Of a stretch of 64,000 nt of DNA, positions 26,487 to 35,651 are shown piece after piece. The stretch is from the NCBI RefSeq assembly GCF_003814705.1, contig NZ_RKRA01000001.1, positions 496,001 through 560,000 of the forward strand. Direction: 5' to 3'. The notes beneath the pieces are model-generated. The model searched no databases. It was not told the DNA's origin and saw only the letters and a program-made list of their open reading frames with translations. The position numbers were made by a program, and so were the translations under genes. Position 1 is the stretch's first letter, and every line of letters begins with the position of its first letter. The DNA is from Georgenia muralis. GTDB lineage: Bacteria; Actinomycetota; Actinomycetes; Actinomycetales; Actinomycetaceae.

Positions 26487-27748
26487 AGCAGCCTCTCCCC
26501 TCGCAGCACGGCGGTGATGAGGGACGTGGCCTCCTCCGGGCTGGAGTCCGGGCTGACCGCCGACGGCGGGTGCCACGTCTCCTGGAGGCCCAGGGTGACC
26601 TCGTTGTACCGGGGGGTCTGGGGCCGCGGGACCGCCAGGTCGAGGGAGTCCCTGATCGTCTCCCACATGGGGAAGTCCTCGGCCACGCGCGGGTCCTCGT
26701 ACGCCTCGACCGAGGAGGGCGGGTTGCCGTTGGTGACGAAGTACTCCGCCTGGTTCTCCGGGGCGACGATGCACTCCACCGCCTGGTACGCCAGGTCGAC
26801 GTCGTCGCTGAACGCACCGACCCCGAGGTTGATCCCACCGACCGGGGGCGCGGCGTCGGCCCCCTCCTCGACCTGGGGGTAGATCGCCCAGCCCATGTCC
26901 TCGACGACGTCGGGGCTCGCCTCGCCCAGCGCCGCCCACACGAAGGGCCAGTTGACCATGAAGGAGCCGTCGTCGGAGGCGAAGAGGTTCATCGAGGCGT
27001 TCTCGTCGGCGGTGGGCAGCCCGGGCCCGCCGAGCCCCTCGTCGCCGATGCGGCCGATGATGTCCGCCGCGGCCCGGCCGGCGTCGGTGTCCAGCCCCAG
27101 CTCGACCTCGTCCGCCGGTGCCTCGGGGTTGGCGATGATCTCGCCGCCCGCGGAGGCGACCAGTGCGTTGATCCACACGGTGAGGGACTCGCCCTTGGTG
27201 CCCTGGACACCGAGCAGCTTGTCCTGGCTCCGGGCCGCCTCGATGATCTCGTCCCAGGTGACCGGCTCGGTCATGTCCAGCCCGGCCGCCTCGGCCACCG
27301 ACTCGCGGTACCAGAGGAGCTGGGTGTTGGCCCAGAAGGGGATCGTCACGAGCTCGCCGTCCCACATCGCGGAGTCGACCGCGCCCTGGACGACCCCCTC
27401 GGTCCCCAGGGCCTCGAGCTCGGCCGGGACGGGTGCGAGGAACCCCGGCTCGGCGAGCTCGGGGATGAAGGGCGGGTCCAGGCTCATGATGTCGATCGAG
27501 CCGTCCTGCGCCGCGAGGCGCCGGGCCAGCTGTTCGCGCTGGGAGGCGGCGTCGCGCGGGAGCAGTGACGTCTCGATGACGTACGCGCCGTCGGCGGCCT
27601 CGGTGCACGACTGGGCGATCGCCGCCTGCCCCCCGGCGTCGGGGTTGATGTACCAGGTCAGCGTCGGAGTGCCGCTCTCGCCCGAGCAGGCGGCCAGGGC
27701 AGCACCGACGGCCAGAGCCGTGACGGTGGCGAGTATGCGTCGTCGCAC
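26483..27748 (-). CDS. extracellular sugar-binding lipoprotein of ABC importer
   Basis: This family 1 solute-binding protein has 421 residues. GTG 27748 follows GAGGGGG. The signal peptide RRRILATVTALAVGAALAACSG ends in the lipobox LAAC, so the protein is a lipid-anchored receptor. The mature part shows TLTWYINPDAGGQAAI, SIDIMSLDPPFIPELAEPGFL and TIPFWANTQLLWYRESV, features of the maltose/trehalose-type cluster. It leads the operon binding protein - MalF - MalG - ATPase. No regulator gene is adjacent. Confidence 0.93.
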   Translation of the reverse strand: MRRRILATVTALAVGAALAACSGESGTPTLTWYINPDAGGQAAIAQSCTEAADGAYVIETSLLPRDAASQREQLARRLAAQDGSIDIMSLDPPFIPELAEPGFLAPVPAELEALGTEGVVQGAVDSAMWDGELVTIPFWANTQLLWYRESVAEAAGLDMTEPVTWDEIIEAARSQDKLLGVQGTKGESLTVWINALVASAGGEIIANPEAPADEVELGLDTDAGRAAADIIGRIGDEGLGGPGLPTADENASMNLFASDDGSFMVNWPFVWAALGEASPDVVEDMGWAIYPQVEEGADAAPPVGGINLGVGAFSDDVDLAYQAVECIVAPENQAEYFVTNGNPPSSVEAYEDPRVAEDFPMWETIRDSLDLAVPRPQTPRYNEVTLGLQETWHPPSAVSPDSSPEEATSLITAVLRGERLL

Positions 27749-27878
27749 GTGGACCCCCTCGATCAGCTGTGACCCAGCCAACACGAGACACGCACACCCT
27801 GCCACCGGAGGAGACCGTGCCGCGAGATCACGGAGGCCACCTTGCCGGATCCCCGCGCACGCCTGCCAGGATGGCCGG

Positions 27879-28532
27879 GTGAACACCGACGACACCACCC
27901 TCTCCCCCGCCCAGGCGTGGGCGCGGCTGCGCGCCGGCAACGCCCGCTTCGCCGCCGACGCCATGGAGCACCCCTCGCGGGGCGCGGCCCGTCGCGCCGA
28001 GCTGGCCGGTGGCCAGCATCCCTTCGCGGTGGTCCTGGGCTGCTCGGACTCCCGGGTGCCGGCCGAGCTCGTCTTCGACCAGGGCCTCGGCGACCTCTTC
28101 GTCGTCCGGACCGCCGGGCACGTGCTGGACCCGGCCGTCATCGGCTCGGTGGAGTACGGCGTGGCGGTCCTCGGCGCCCCCCTCGTCGTGGTCCTGGGGC
28201 ACGAGGGCTGCGGCGCGGTGCGCGCCGCCACGGATGCCCTGGTGAGCGGTGCGTCGGCACCGGGCTTCGTCGGCGAGGTCGTCGACCGCCTCGTGCCCTC
28301 GCTCGTCACCGAACCCGGCTCGCCCGTCGCCGCCGGGGCCGGCGCCGGCGAGCTGCCCGGGCAGGAGGAGCTGCGCCGCCGGCACGTGCGCGCCACGGTC
28401 CGGCGCCTGCACGGGCGGTCCGCGCTCGTCGCCGCCGAGGTGGCCGAGGGCCGCTGCGCCGTGGTCGGGGCCGACTACGCCCTCACCGAGGGCACGACCG
28501 TGCTCGTCGAGTCGGTGGGCGCGCTCGGCTGA
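27879..28532 (+). CDS. beta-carbonic anhydrase
   Basis: This 217-residue cytoplasmic enzyme interconverts CO2 and bicarbonate. Zinc ligands are visible: Cys55 and Asp57 in LGCSDSRVPAE, His108 and Cys111 in GHEGCGAV. GTG 27879 follows GGATGGCC only weakly, but the family sequence begins within a few residues (SPAQAWARLRAGNARFA). It is divergent from the sugar importer and convergent with phoH, with which it shares a terminator. Confidence 0.95.
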   Translation: MNTDDTTLSPAQAWARLRAGNARFAADAMEHPSRGAARRAELAGGQHPFAVVLGCSDSRVPAELVFDQGLGDLFVVRTAGHVLDPAVIGSVEYGVAVLGAPLVVVLGHEGCGAVRAATDALVSGASAPGFVGEVVDRLVPSLVTEPGSPVAAGAGAGELPGQEELRRRHVRATVRRLHGRSALVAAEVAEGRCAVVGADYALTEGTTVLVESVGALG

Positions 28533-28570
28533 CGGCCCGGCGCCCCTGTCGGCGGTCCCTGCCAGGAAGT

Positions 28571-28613
28571 CCGCGGGCCGGGTCCCGGCGGCGCGCCGGG
28601 ACCCGGCCCGCGG
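28571..28613. terminator. bidirectional terminator, perfect 19-bp stem
   Basis: The left arm 28571-28589 (CCGCGGGCCGGGTCCCGGC) and its exact reverse complement at 28595-28613 enclose a 5-base loop (ggcgc). It lies between the convergent carbonic anhydrase and phoH genes, 39 and 8 bp from their stops, so it can serve both. There is no U-tract. Confidence 0.8.
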
Positions 28614-28620
28614 CCGCCGC

Positions 28621-30063
28621 TCAGATCTCGACGCCCTCCAGCAGCTCGGTGACCAGCGCCGAGACCGCCGAGCGCTCGGACCGGGTGAGCGTGACGTGCG
28701 CGAAGAGCTCCTTGCCCTTGAGCGCCTCGACCACCGCGGCGATGCCGTCGTGGCGCCCCACCCGCAGGTTGTCGCGCTGGGCGACGTCGTGGGTGAGGAC
28801 CACCTTGGAGTTCTGGCCGATGCGCGAGAGCACGGTGAGCAGGACGTTGCGCTCGAGCGACTGGGCCTCGTCGACGATGACGAAGGCGTCGTGGAGGGAC
28901 CGGCCCCGGATGTGGGTGAGCGGCAGCACCTCGAGCATCCCGCGGGCGATGACCTCGTCGAGGACCTCCTGGGCGACGAGCGCGCCGAGGGTGTCGTAGA
29001 CCGCCTCGGCCCAGGGGTTCATCTTCTCGTGCTGGTCCCCGGGCAGGTACCCCAGCTCCTGCCCGCCGACGGCGTACAGCGGCCGGAAGACGAGGACCTT
29101 GCGGTGCTCCCGACGCTCCATGACCGCCTCCAGGCCGGCACACAGCGCGAGGGCGGACTTGCCCGTCCCGGCCCGCCCGCCGAGGGAGACGATGCCGACG
29201 TCCGGGTTGAGGAGGTGGTCGATCGCGATCCGCTGCTCGGCCGACCGGCCCCGCACGCCGAAGACCTCCCGGTCGCCCCGCACGAGGTGCAGCCGCCCGC
29301 CCGCGGCGGTGGTCGCCAGCGCCGAGCCGCGTGGGGAGTGCAGGACCACGCCCGTGTGGACCGGGGCGTCGGCGAGCCCGTCCGGGGTGGCGAGGTCGTC
29401 GACGACGAGGGACTCGGCCCCCCACAGGTCCGCCATCTCGGACTCGGTCAGCTCCGCCGTCGCCATCCCCGTGTAGCCGGAGTCCACCACCTGCTGGGCG
29501 CGGTACTCCTCGGCGTTGAGGCCGACGGCTGAGGCCTTGACCCGCATCGGCAGGTCCTTGGAGACGACGGTGACGTCGTTGCCCTCCGCGGCGAGGTTGG
29601 CGGCCACGGAGAGGATGCGGGTGTCGTTGTCCCCCAGCCGCAGCCCGGAGGGCAGGACCTGGTCGTTGGTGTGGTTGAGCTCGACCCGCACCGTCCCGCC
29701 GTCGTCGCCGACCGCGACGGGGTGGTCGAGCCGGCCGTGCTTGATGCGCAGGTCGTCGAGCAGGCGCAGCGCCGAGCGGGCGAAGTAGCCCAGCTCGGCG
29801 TGGTGACGCTTGCCCTCGAGCTCGGTGATGACCACCACTGGCACGACGACGTCGTGCTCGGCGAAGCGCAGGATGGCCCGCGGGTCGGAGAGCAGCACGG
29901 AGGTGTCCAGCACGTAGGTGCGCAGCGCGGTGCCGGTCGGCTCGGCGACGCCGAGCTCGGCCGCGACGTCGGGACCGGACTCGGCCGGGGCGGCCGCGGT
30001 GGCGGCGGGGCGGGTCCGGGCGGTGACCTGCTGCGGGGCGCTGGAAGTGCGGTTGAGGCTCAC
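28621..30063 (-). CDS. PhoH-family PIN-helicase protein (PhoH2/YlaK type)
   Basis: This 480-residue protein has an N-terminal PIN domain (about 48-185; [31 protein letters not shown] and [12 protein letters not shown] supply the acidic metal ligands). It is followed by a PhoH ATPase with Walker A GRAGTGKS (296-303) and Walker B VIVDEAQS (395-402). This fusion is a sequence-specific RNA helicase/RNase in mycobacteria (PhoH2). The first 45 residues are Ala/Pro-rich and probably disordered. It is monocistronic, ending at the shared terminator. Confidence 0.95.
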   Translation of the reverse strand: MSLNRTSSAPQQVTARTRPAATAAAPAESGPDVAAELGVAEPTGTALRTYVLDTSVLLSDPRAILRFAEHDVVVPVVVITELEGKRHHAELGYFARSALRLLDDLRIKHGRLDHPVAVGDDGGTVRVELNHTNDQVLPSGLRLGDNDTRILSVAANLAAEGNDVTVVSKDLPMRVKASAVGLNAEEYRAQQVVDSGYTGMATAELTESEMADLWGAESLVVDDLATPDGLADAPVHTGVVLHSPRGSALATTAAGGRLHLVRGDREVFGVRGRSAEQRIAIDHLLNPDVGIVSLGGRAGTGKSALALCAGLEAVMERREHRKVLVFRPLYAVGGQELGYLPGDQHEKMNPWAEAVYDTLGALVAQEVLDEVIARGMLEVLPLTHIRGRSLHDAFVIVDEAQSLERNVLLTVLSRIGQNSKVVLTHDVAQRDNLRVGRHDGIAAVVEALKGKELFAHVTLTRSERSAVSALVTELLEGVEI

Positions 30064-30382
30064 GAGGGCTCCCTCCGGCGCCGTGGCGCCGCGTCAGCTG
30101 CTCGGGTGATGGGCGCGGAGCGCGCCCGACCCGGCGGTGGTGGGGGCGGTGGGCCGGCCCGTGAGGGACCGGCGGCCCCTCCCGTCCGCAGCTGGCTGCT
30201 GCATGGGCTGACCTCCCGGAGGACGGCCGGTGCGCCGTCCTTCAGAGCGAAACTACGACCGGCGCGGGCCCTGTCCACCGCGACACACCGCAGCGCGCGG
30301 TGGTGTTCACACGCCCGACACACGACGTTCGGCCGCGGCCGAGCCCCGAGGCGGCGGTCCTCAGCCACCGAGGCGGCAGACC
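30064..30382. other. 319-bp intergenic region between uppS and phoH
   Basis: No convincing frame on either strand. It is very GC-rich, with several short complementary stretches near 30120-30190, and presumably holds the phoH promoter and leader. I see no RNA family signature. Confidence 0.45.
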
Positions 30383-31144
30383 TCAGCGGCCGAGGCGCCG
30401 CTCCCGCTGGGCGTAGTCGCGCAGCGCCCGCAGGAAGTCCACCCGACGGAAGTCGGGCCAGTAGACCTCGCAGAAGTAGTACTCGCTGTGCACGGACTGC
30501 CACAGCAGGAAGCCGCCGAGGCGCTGCTCGCCGGAGGTGCGGATGACGAGGTCGGGGTCGGGCTGCCCCTTGGTGTACAGGTGCTCGGTGATGTCGTCGA
30601 CGCCGATCTCCGCGGCGATCTCCTCGATGCTCTGCCCGGCGGCGGCGCGCTCGAGCAGCAGCGACCGCACCGCATCGGTGATCTCGTGGCGGCCGCCGTA
30701 GCCGATCGCGACGTTGACCGCCATGCCGTCCAGGCCGTCGGTGCTGGCCTGGGCGGCGCTGAGCCTGGCCGCGAACGCCGGCGGGAGGAGGTCGAGGGAG
30801 CCGACCACCCGCAGGCACCAGCGGCCCGTCCGCGCGAGCTTCTCGACCGTGCCGGTGATGATCTCGAGCAGGTCCGCGACCTCGGCCGGGTCCCGCTCGA
30901 GGTTGTCGGTGGAGAGCATCCACAGGGTCACGACCTCGACACCGGTCTGCTCCGACCAGTGGAGGAGCTCGGAGATCTTGTCCGCCCCACGCCGGTGCCC
31001 GTGGACCACCGGGCTGCCCAGCGCCTTGGCCCAGCGCCGGTTGCCGTCGAGGATGACGGCGACGTGCCGGGGGATGCGCTGCCGGTCGAGGTCGGCGACG
31101 AGGCGCCGTTCGTACAGGGTGTACAGCAGATCCGGCGTGCGCAT
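30383..31144 (-). CDS. uppS: isoprenyl transferase (short-chain cis-prenyltransferase)
   Basis: This 253-residue cis-prenyltransferase condenses IPP onto allylic diphosphates to make polyprenyl carriers. Motifs: HVAVILDGNRRWAKALG with catalytic Asp33, HGHRRGADKISELLHWS, TLWMLSTDNLERDPAEV, and PDPDLVIRTSGEQRLGGFLLWQSVHSEYYFCEVYWPDFRRVDF. ATG 31144 is chosen over an upstream in-frame start because homology begins soon after. Location beside a divergent hemolysin III gene matches the Z-farnesyl diphosphate synthase of M. tuberculosis (Rv1086), so it may make short chains rather than undecaprenyl. Confidence 0.93.
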   Translation of the reverse strand: MRTPDLLYTLYERRLVADLDRQRIPRHVAVILDGNRRWAKALGSPVVHGHRRGADKISELLHWSEQTGVEVVTLWMLSTDNLERDPAEVADLLEIITGTVEKLARTGRWCLRVVGSLDLLPPAFAARLSAAQASTDGLDGMAVNVAIGYGGRHEITDAVRSLLLERAAAGQSIEEIAAEIGVDDITEHLYTKGQPDPDLVIRTSGEQRLGGFLLWQSVHSEYYFCEVYWPDFRRVDFLRALRDYAQRERRLGR

Positions 31145-31259
31145 CGACCGACAGTCACTCTCCTCGCCCCTGCGGCTTCGCCGCCCTGCCGCGGGGAGGT
31201 CCCCCGGTGGCTGCTCGGAGGTTACCGCCGTCACGTGCCCCGTCGAACCGCGAGGGCCA

Positions 31260-31279
31260 AACCTACGCTACCGTAGGTT
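31260..31279. promoter_or_regulatory. 20-bp palindromic operator candidate between uppS and trhA
   Basis: AACCTACGCTACCGTAGGTT: two perfect 8-bp arms around CTAC. It lies 32 bp before the trhA start and about 115 bp before uppS. Symmetry of this size and AT-rich ends is typical of TetR-family operators, but no regulator gene is nearby. Confidence 0.6.
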
Positions 31280-31310
31280 GTCTCGTCCGACTTCGCCCCG
31301 GAGGCGTCCC

Positions 31311-31982
31311 ATGTCCCCAGTCCCGGACCGCACGGCCGGCGTCGCCGACGCGATCAAGCCGAGGCTGCGCGGCTGGCTGCACGCCGTGACCGCTCCCCTC
31401 GCGCTGGTCACGGGTGTCGTCCTGGTCCTCCTGACCCCTGCGGGGGCCGGCCGGGTCGCGGTCGCCGTCTTCGCCCTCGCCGGCGTCGTGCTGTTCGGCA
31501 CGTCGGCGGTCTACCACCGCGGCACGTGGTCGCCTCGTGCCGCGGCCACGCTGCGCCGGACGGACCACTCGAACATCTTCCTGCTCATCGCGGGCACCTA
31601 CACCCCGCTCGCCGTCCTGCTGCTGGAGCGGTCCACCGCCACGATGCTGCTCACGGTGGTGTGGGGCGGGGCCGTCCTGGGCATCCTCGCCCGGGTCGTC
31701 TGGCTCTCGGCCCCGCGGTGGGTCTACGTGCCGATCTACATGGCGCTCGGATGGGTGGCGGTGTGGTTCATGCCTGCCTTCTGGGCCGGTGGTGGCCCGG
31801 CCGTCGTCGCGTTCGTCGCCGCCGGCGGGCTGGCGTACACCGTCGGTGCGATCGTCTACGCCCTCAAACGGCCCAACCCCTCACCCCGGTGGTTCGGCTT
31901 CCACGAGATCTTCCACGTCGGCACGGTCGTGGGCTGGGGCTGCCACGTCGTCGCTGTCGCCCTGGCGGTGGCGCAGGCCTGA
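31311..31982 (+). CDS. trhA: hemolysin III / TrhA-family membrane protein
   Basis: This 223-residue protein has seven predicted transmembrane helices of the PAQR/hemolysin III superfamily. The conserved metal-site motifs are SAVYHRGTWS, RTDHSNIFLLIAGTYTPLA and FGFHEIFHVGTVVGWGCH. In other bacteria the family influences membrane fluidity and lipid homeostasis; direct haemolysis is not established. A palindrome in the promoter region suggests repression. The gene is divergent from uppS, as in mycobacteria. Confidence 0.93.
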   Translation: MSPVPDRTAGVADAIKPRLRGWLHAVTAPLALVTGVVLVLLTPAGAGRVAVAVFALAGVVLFGTSAVYHRGTWSPRAAATLRRTDHSNIFLLIAGTYTPLAVLLLERSTATMLLTVVWGGAVLGILARVVWLSAPRWVYVPIYMALGWVAVWFMPAFWAGGGPAVVAFVAAGGLAYTVGAIVYALKRPNPSPRWFGFHEIFHVGTVVGWGCHVVAVALAVAQA

Positions 31983-32092
31983 CCGACCGGCCGCCGCACC
32001 GGCTGCCCGCCCGCCCCGGGGGGCCTCGCCGGCGCGCGGACCTGCGGCAACGGCCCTACGCTCGGTGCCACCCGGACCGAGGAGGAACCGTC

Positions 32093-33094
32093 ATGGCCGA
32101 CGACGCCGAGAACCTGTGGACCGCCGACCCGCGGCGGCTGCTGCGCCCGGGCCCGGAGTTCAACCTCGCCTCGGTCGACCGCGCCGGGACCCCCGGGTGG
32201 TCGGGCGACAAGGACGACGCCAAGGAGCTCATGCTCCGGCGCGGCGAGCTGCTGTCGGAGCTGCAGGAGCGGCTCTTCGCCCACGGCCGCACCGGCGGGG
32301 ACCGGTCGGTGCTGCTCGTGATCCAGGGCCTGGACACCGCCGGCAAGGGCGGCATCGTCCGGCACGTCCTGGGCATGGTCGACCCGCAGGGCGTAGCCCT
32401 ACGCTCCTTCGGCGTCCCGACCGAGGAGGAGCGCGAGCACCACTACCTGTGGCGCATCCGCAACGCGCTCCCGCGCCCGGGCCAGATCGGCGTCTTCGAC
32501 CGGTCCCACTACGAGGACGTCCTCGTCGTGCGGGTGCAGGGCCTCGTCGAGCGCGAGGTCTGGGAGCCCCGGTTCGAGGAGATCAACCGCTTCGAGGAGG
32601 AGGTGGTCGAGTCCGGCACGACGATCGTCAAGGTCGCCCTCATGGTCTCGGCGGAGGAGCAGGGGATGCGCCTCATGGAGCGGCTCGACCGGCCGGACAA
32701 GCACTGGAAGTACAACCCATCCGACGTCGACACCCGGCAGCGCTGGTACGACTACCAGGCCGCCTACGCCGACGTCCTCGCCCGGACGAGTACCGACGTC
32801 GCGCCCTGGTACGTCGTGCCCGCCGACAAGAAGTGGTACTCCCGCCTGGTGGTCACAGAGCTGCTCACCCAGGCGCTCATCGACCTCGACCTCACGTGGC
32901 CCCAGGCCGACTTCGACGTCGAGACCGAGCGGGCCCGGCTGGCCGCCACCATGCAGCCACAGGTCCTGGCCGCCGCGGAGCAGGCCGGCGAGCAGGCTCG
33001 CGCCAAGCACGTCGACGGCGAGGAGTCCTACCGCGAGGCGCTCGCCGAGGCGGGCTCGCTGGACGACCTCCCCGGCGACGACGGGGACGACTGA
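32093..33094 (+). CDS. polyphosphate kinase 2 family protein
   Basis: This 333-residue PPK2-type enzyme transfers phosphate between polyphosphate and nucleotides. Walker A GLDTAGKGG (79-87), GVFDRSHYEDVLVVRV (Walker B with the conserved Asp-Arg), and the lid region MRLMERLDRPDKHWKYNPSDVDTRQRWYDYQAAYADVLARTST are clear. The double YVVPADKKWYSRLVV motif is typical of the class that phosphorylates NMP or NDP. ATG 32093 follows GAGGAGGAA. The acidic tail is not conserved. Class cannot be set from sequence by eye. Confidence 0.92.
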   Translation: MADDAENLWTADPRRLLRPGPEFNLASVDRAGTPGWSGDKDDAKELMLRRGELLSELQERLFAHGRTGGDRSVLLVIQGLDTAGKGGIVRHVLGMVDPQGVALRSFGVPTEEEREHHYLWRIRNALPRPGQIGVFDRSHYEDVLVVRVQGLVEREVWEPRFEEINRFEEEVVESGTTIVKVALMVSAEEQGMRLMERLDRPDKHWKYNPSDVDTRQRWYDYQAAYADVLARTSTDVAPWYVVPADKKWYSRLVVTELLTQALIDLDLTWPQADFDVETERARLAATMQPQVLAAAEQAGEQARAKHVDGEESYREALAEAGSLDDLPGDDGDD

Positions 33095-33134
33095 CGTCGG
33101 CTCGTCGCCTCACGGTCGGAGCCCGACGGCCGGT

Positions 33135-33458
33135 CTAGCGACCCGCCGCCGCGTCGTCCTCGGCGGTCGTGGCACGATGCTCGACGACCGTGGCCGGGCC
33201 GTCCTCGACGACCGTCACCCGGCGGTCGTCGGCGGGGCCGCGCACTGCGTCGTCCGCGGCGGCGGCCGCCTCGGCCTCGTCCCGGAGCCGCGCGTTGCGG
33301 TCGACGCGGCGCATGTGCCGGGTCATCGACCAGAACAGCGGGATCGCCGCGACGGCCAGGAGGAAGAACCCCCAGAAGAAGCCCTCGAGGCCGGGGCTGA
33401 CGACCCACGCCTCCATCTCCACCGGTGTGGGGGTGGGCGCGGCGGGCAGGAGGATCAC
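33135..33458 (-). CDS. small membrane protein encoded with mca
   Basis: This 107-residue protein has one transmembrane helix (FFWGFFLLAVAAIPLFWSMTR) followed by an acidic and Arg-rich cytoplasmic tail. GTG 33458 overlaps the mca stop and is preceded by AAGGTGGGG; an internal ATG (MEAWVV) is the alternative. A small protein after mca also occurs in other actinobacteria as I recall. Function unknown. Confidence 0.75.
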   Translation of the reverse strand: MILLPAAPTPTPVEMEAWVVSPGLEGFFWGFFLLAVAAIPLFWSMTRHMRRVDRNARLRDEAEAAAAADDAVRGPADDRRVTVVEDGPATVVEHRATTAEDDAAAGR

Positions 33459-34366
33459 GACCCCACCTTCCCACGTCCTGCGGGGACCTCGGCGCCGCCG
33501 GGCCGGACGCCTGCGAAGAGGTCGTCCTCGAGTCCCTCGGGCGTGCCGACCCGGGACCGGGCGAGCTCGAACTCCTCGTACGGCCAGGTCTCGGCCTCGA
33601 TGTCGCGGGGCACCTGGAAGAAGAACCCGTCGGGGTCGATCTGGGTGGCGTGCGCACGCAGCGCGGCGTCCCGGGCGGGGAAGTGCTCGGCGCAGCGGAC
33701 CCGCGCCGTCGCCGGCCGCCGGGGCCGGTCGCGGCGCCGCTCGAACCACTCCTCGAAGGGCGAGCTGAGCCCGCGCTCCTGCATCGCGGTGTGCACCGCC
33801 TCGATCCGCGCGAGCGAGAACGAGATGTCGTAGTACAGCTTCTGCACCGCCCAGGCCGGACCCGCCTCGGGGTAGGCGTCGGGGTCGGCCGCCGCCTCGT
33901 AGGCGGCCACCGCCACCTTGTGGGCCATGATGTGGTCCGGGTGGGGGTAGCCGCCGTTCTCGTCGTAGCAGGTCATGACGTGCGGCTGGAACTCGCGGAT
34001 CTGCCGCACGAGCGCGCCGACCGGGACCTCCAGCGGCTCCAGGGCGAAGCAGCCCTCGGGCAGCGGCGGCAGCGGGTCGCCCTCGGGCAGGCCCGAGTCG
34101 ACGAACCCGAGCCAGACGTGCTCGATGCCCAGGGCCCTGGCCGCCTCGGCCATCTCGCGCCGGCGGTAGCCGGGCAGGTCGCGCAGGATCTCGGCGTCGC
34201 CCTCGAGGCGCGGGTTGAGGATGTCCCCGCGCTCGCCCCCGGTGCAGGTCACGACGCGGACGCGGTGCCCCTCGGAGGTGTACTTCGCCATGGTGGCCGC
34301 GCCCTTGCTCGACTCGTCGTCGGGATGGGCGTGGACGGCCATGAGCCGGAGGGACTGGTCGGGCAC
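33455..34366 (-). CDS. mca: mycothiol S-conjugate amidase
   Basis: This 303-residue zinc amidase cleaves mycothiol conjugates to release mercapturic acids and GlcN-inositol. The LmbE-like fold shows AVHAHPDDESSKG (14-22, metal ligands His and Asp), VTCTGGERGDILNP, and CYDENGGYPHPDHIMAHKV with the third ligand His. Marker for a mycothiol-producing actinobacterium. It overlaps the small membrane protein gene downstream and is divergent from the DUF4307 gene, the same arrangement as in Mycobacterium. Confidence 0.95.
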   Translation of the reverse strand: MPDQSLRLMAVHAHPDDESSKGAATMAKYTSEGHRVRVVTCTGGERGDILNPRLEGDAEILRDLPGYRRREMAEAARALGIEHVWLGFVDSGLPEGDPLPPLPEGCFALEPLEVPVGALVRQIREFQPHVMTCYDENGGYPHPDHIMAHKVAVAAYEAAADPDAYPEAGPAWAVQKLYYDISFSLARIEAVHTAMQERGLSSPFEEWFERRRDRPRRPATARVRCAEHFPARDAALRAHATQIDPDGFFFQVPRDIEAETWPYEEFELARSRVGTPEGLEDDLFAGVRPGGAEVPAGRGKVGS

Positions 34367-34490
34367 GGCGAGGTTCCTCTGCTGGGGTGGGCGGTGGCCG
34401 GACGGCGGCCTGGTCTGCGGGACAATGGTCTCGCATCACCGCCGGGTTTGGCGACGCAGGGCCCGGCAGCCGCACCGAAGGAAGGCCACC

Positions 34491-34943
34491 ATGTCCGCCA
34501 GCCCCCAGCACGACGCCGGCCCACCGGTCCGCGGGCCCGTGGACGAGGACGTCGTGGCCGCGCGGTACGGCCGGGGCCCGTCGTCGGCGACGCGCCGTCG
34601 CCGCCTCGTGGCCGCCGTCGTGGCCGTGGCCCTGCTGCTGGCCGCCGCGGTCGCGCTTCAGGCCGCGTCCCTGCGCGAGCCGTCGGTCCAGGTGGAGAAC
34701 CTCGGCTTCACGGTCGACGACGCCTCCCGCACCACCGTCCGGTTCTCCCTCCTCACCGCGCCGGGCACCACCGCCTCGTGCACGCTCGTCGCCCTCAACG
34801 AGTCCTTCACCCAGGTGGGGTTCCGCCAGGTCACGGTCGGTCCGGTCACCGGCCAACGGACGTCGCACGAGGCGGTCGTGACCACCACCGAGCTCGCCAC
34901 CACCGGCAGCGTCGAGAGCTGCCGGGTCGTGGACGCGGGCTGA
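34491..34943 (+). CDS. DUF4307 membrane-anchored protein
   Basis: This 150-residue protein starts with a cytoplasmic stretch containing ARYGRGP, the short motif heading this family. One transmembrane helix follows (RRLVAAVVAVALLLAAAVALQ), then an extracytoplasmic beta-rich domain with two Cys (ASCTLVALN and VESCRVVD). ATG 34491 follows GAAGGAAGG. It lies between mca and greA, its usual neighbours in actinobacteria. Function unknown. Confidence 0.9.
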   Translation: MSASPQHDAGPPVRGPVDEDVVAARYGRGPSSATRRRRLVAAVVAVALLLAAAVALQAASLREPSVQVENLGFTVDDASRTTVRFSLLTAPGTTASCTLVALNESFTQVGFRQVTVGPVTGQRTSHEAVVTTTELATTGSVESCRVVDAG

Positions 34944-35088
34944 CTCCCCCGTTGCCCTTGATATACTCGTTCCTTTACACGCCGCCCCGGACGCGGCACG
35001 CGAGTGCAGACGCACGGGGCGGAGATTCCCTTTGCCTCGGCCGCGCGGGTGCGCGGACCGGGGCACGAACTTATGTGGAGGAGGAGCC

Positions 35089-35574
35089 GTGACGCAGACG
35101 AGCACCACCTGGCTCACCCAGGAGGCGTACAACCGGCTCAAGGCGGAGCTCGAGCACCTCACGGGCGCCGGCCGGGCCGAGATCGCCGAGAAGATCGACG
35201 CGGCCCGTCAGGAGGGCGACCTCAAGGAGAACGGCGGGTACCACGCCGCCCGCGAGGAGCAGGCCAAGCAGGAGGCCCGCATCAACCAGCTCACCGAGCT
35301 CCTGCGCAACGCGCACGTGGGCGAGGCCCCGCCGGACGACGGCATCATCGAGTCGGGCATGGTCGTCACCGCCAAGGTGGCCGGCAAGGAGCGCACCTTC
35401 CTCCTGGGCTCGCGCGAGGGGGCGCCGGACCTGGACATCGAGGTCTACTCCGAGTCCTCCCCGCTCGGCAGCGCGCTGGTGGGGAAGAAGGAGGGCGACA
35501 CCGCCTCCTACGACGCACCGAACGGCTCGACCATCACCGTCGAGGTCACCTCGGTCAAGCCCTTCCAGGGCTGA
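35089..35574 (+). CDS. greA: transcription elongation factor GreA
   Basis: This 161-residue protein rescues backtracked RNA polymerase. The N-terminal coiled coil holds the acidic tip DAARQEGDLKENGGYHAAREEQ, where Asp-Leu-Lys-Glu-Asn is the catalytic signature. The C-terminal FKBP-like domain includes SPLGSALVGKKEGDTASYDAPNGSTITVEV. GTG 35089 follows GGAGGAGGAG. A TATACT hexamer at about 34961-34970 could be a -10 box. It ends at a strong hairpin. Confidence 0.96.
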   Translation: MTQTSTTWLTQEAYNRLKAELEHLTGAGRAEIAEKIDAARQEGDLKENGGYHAAREEQAKQEARINQLTELLRNAHVGEAPPDDGIIESGMVVTAKVAGKERTFLLGSREGAPDLDIEVYSESSPLGSALVGKKEGDTASYDAPNGSTITVEVTSVKPFQG

Positions 35575-35585
35575 CAGGCACCGCC

Positions 35586-35623
35586 CGGACGGGCCGTCTC
35601 CTCACGGGGAGACGGCCCGTCCG
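35586..35623. terminator. terminator between convergent greA and ilvA, 16-bp stem
   Basis: CGGACGGGCCGTCTCC, six-base loop (tcacgg), then its perfect reverse complement. It begins 12 bases after the greA stop and ends 29 bases before the ilvA stop, so it may act in both directions. Confidence 0.78.
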
Positions 35624-35651
35624 TCGTCGCGCCGGCCCGGAGCCGCGACGG

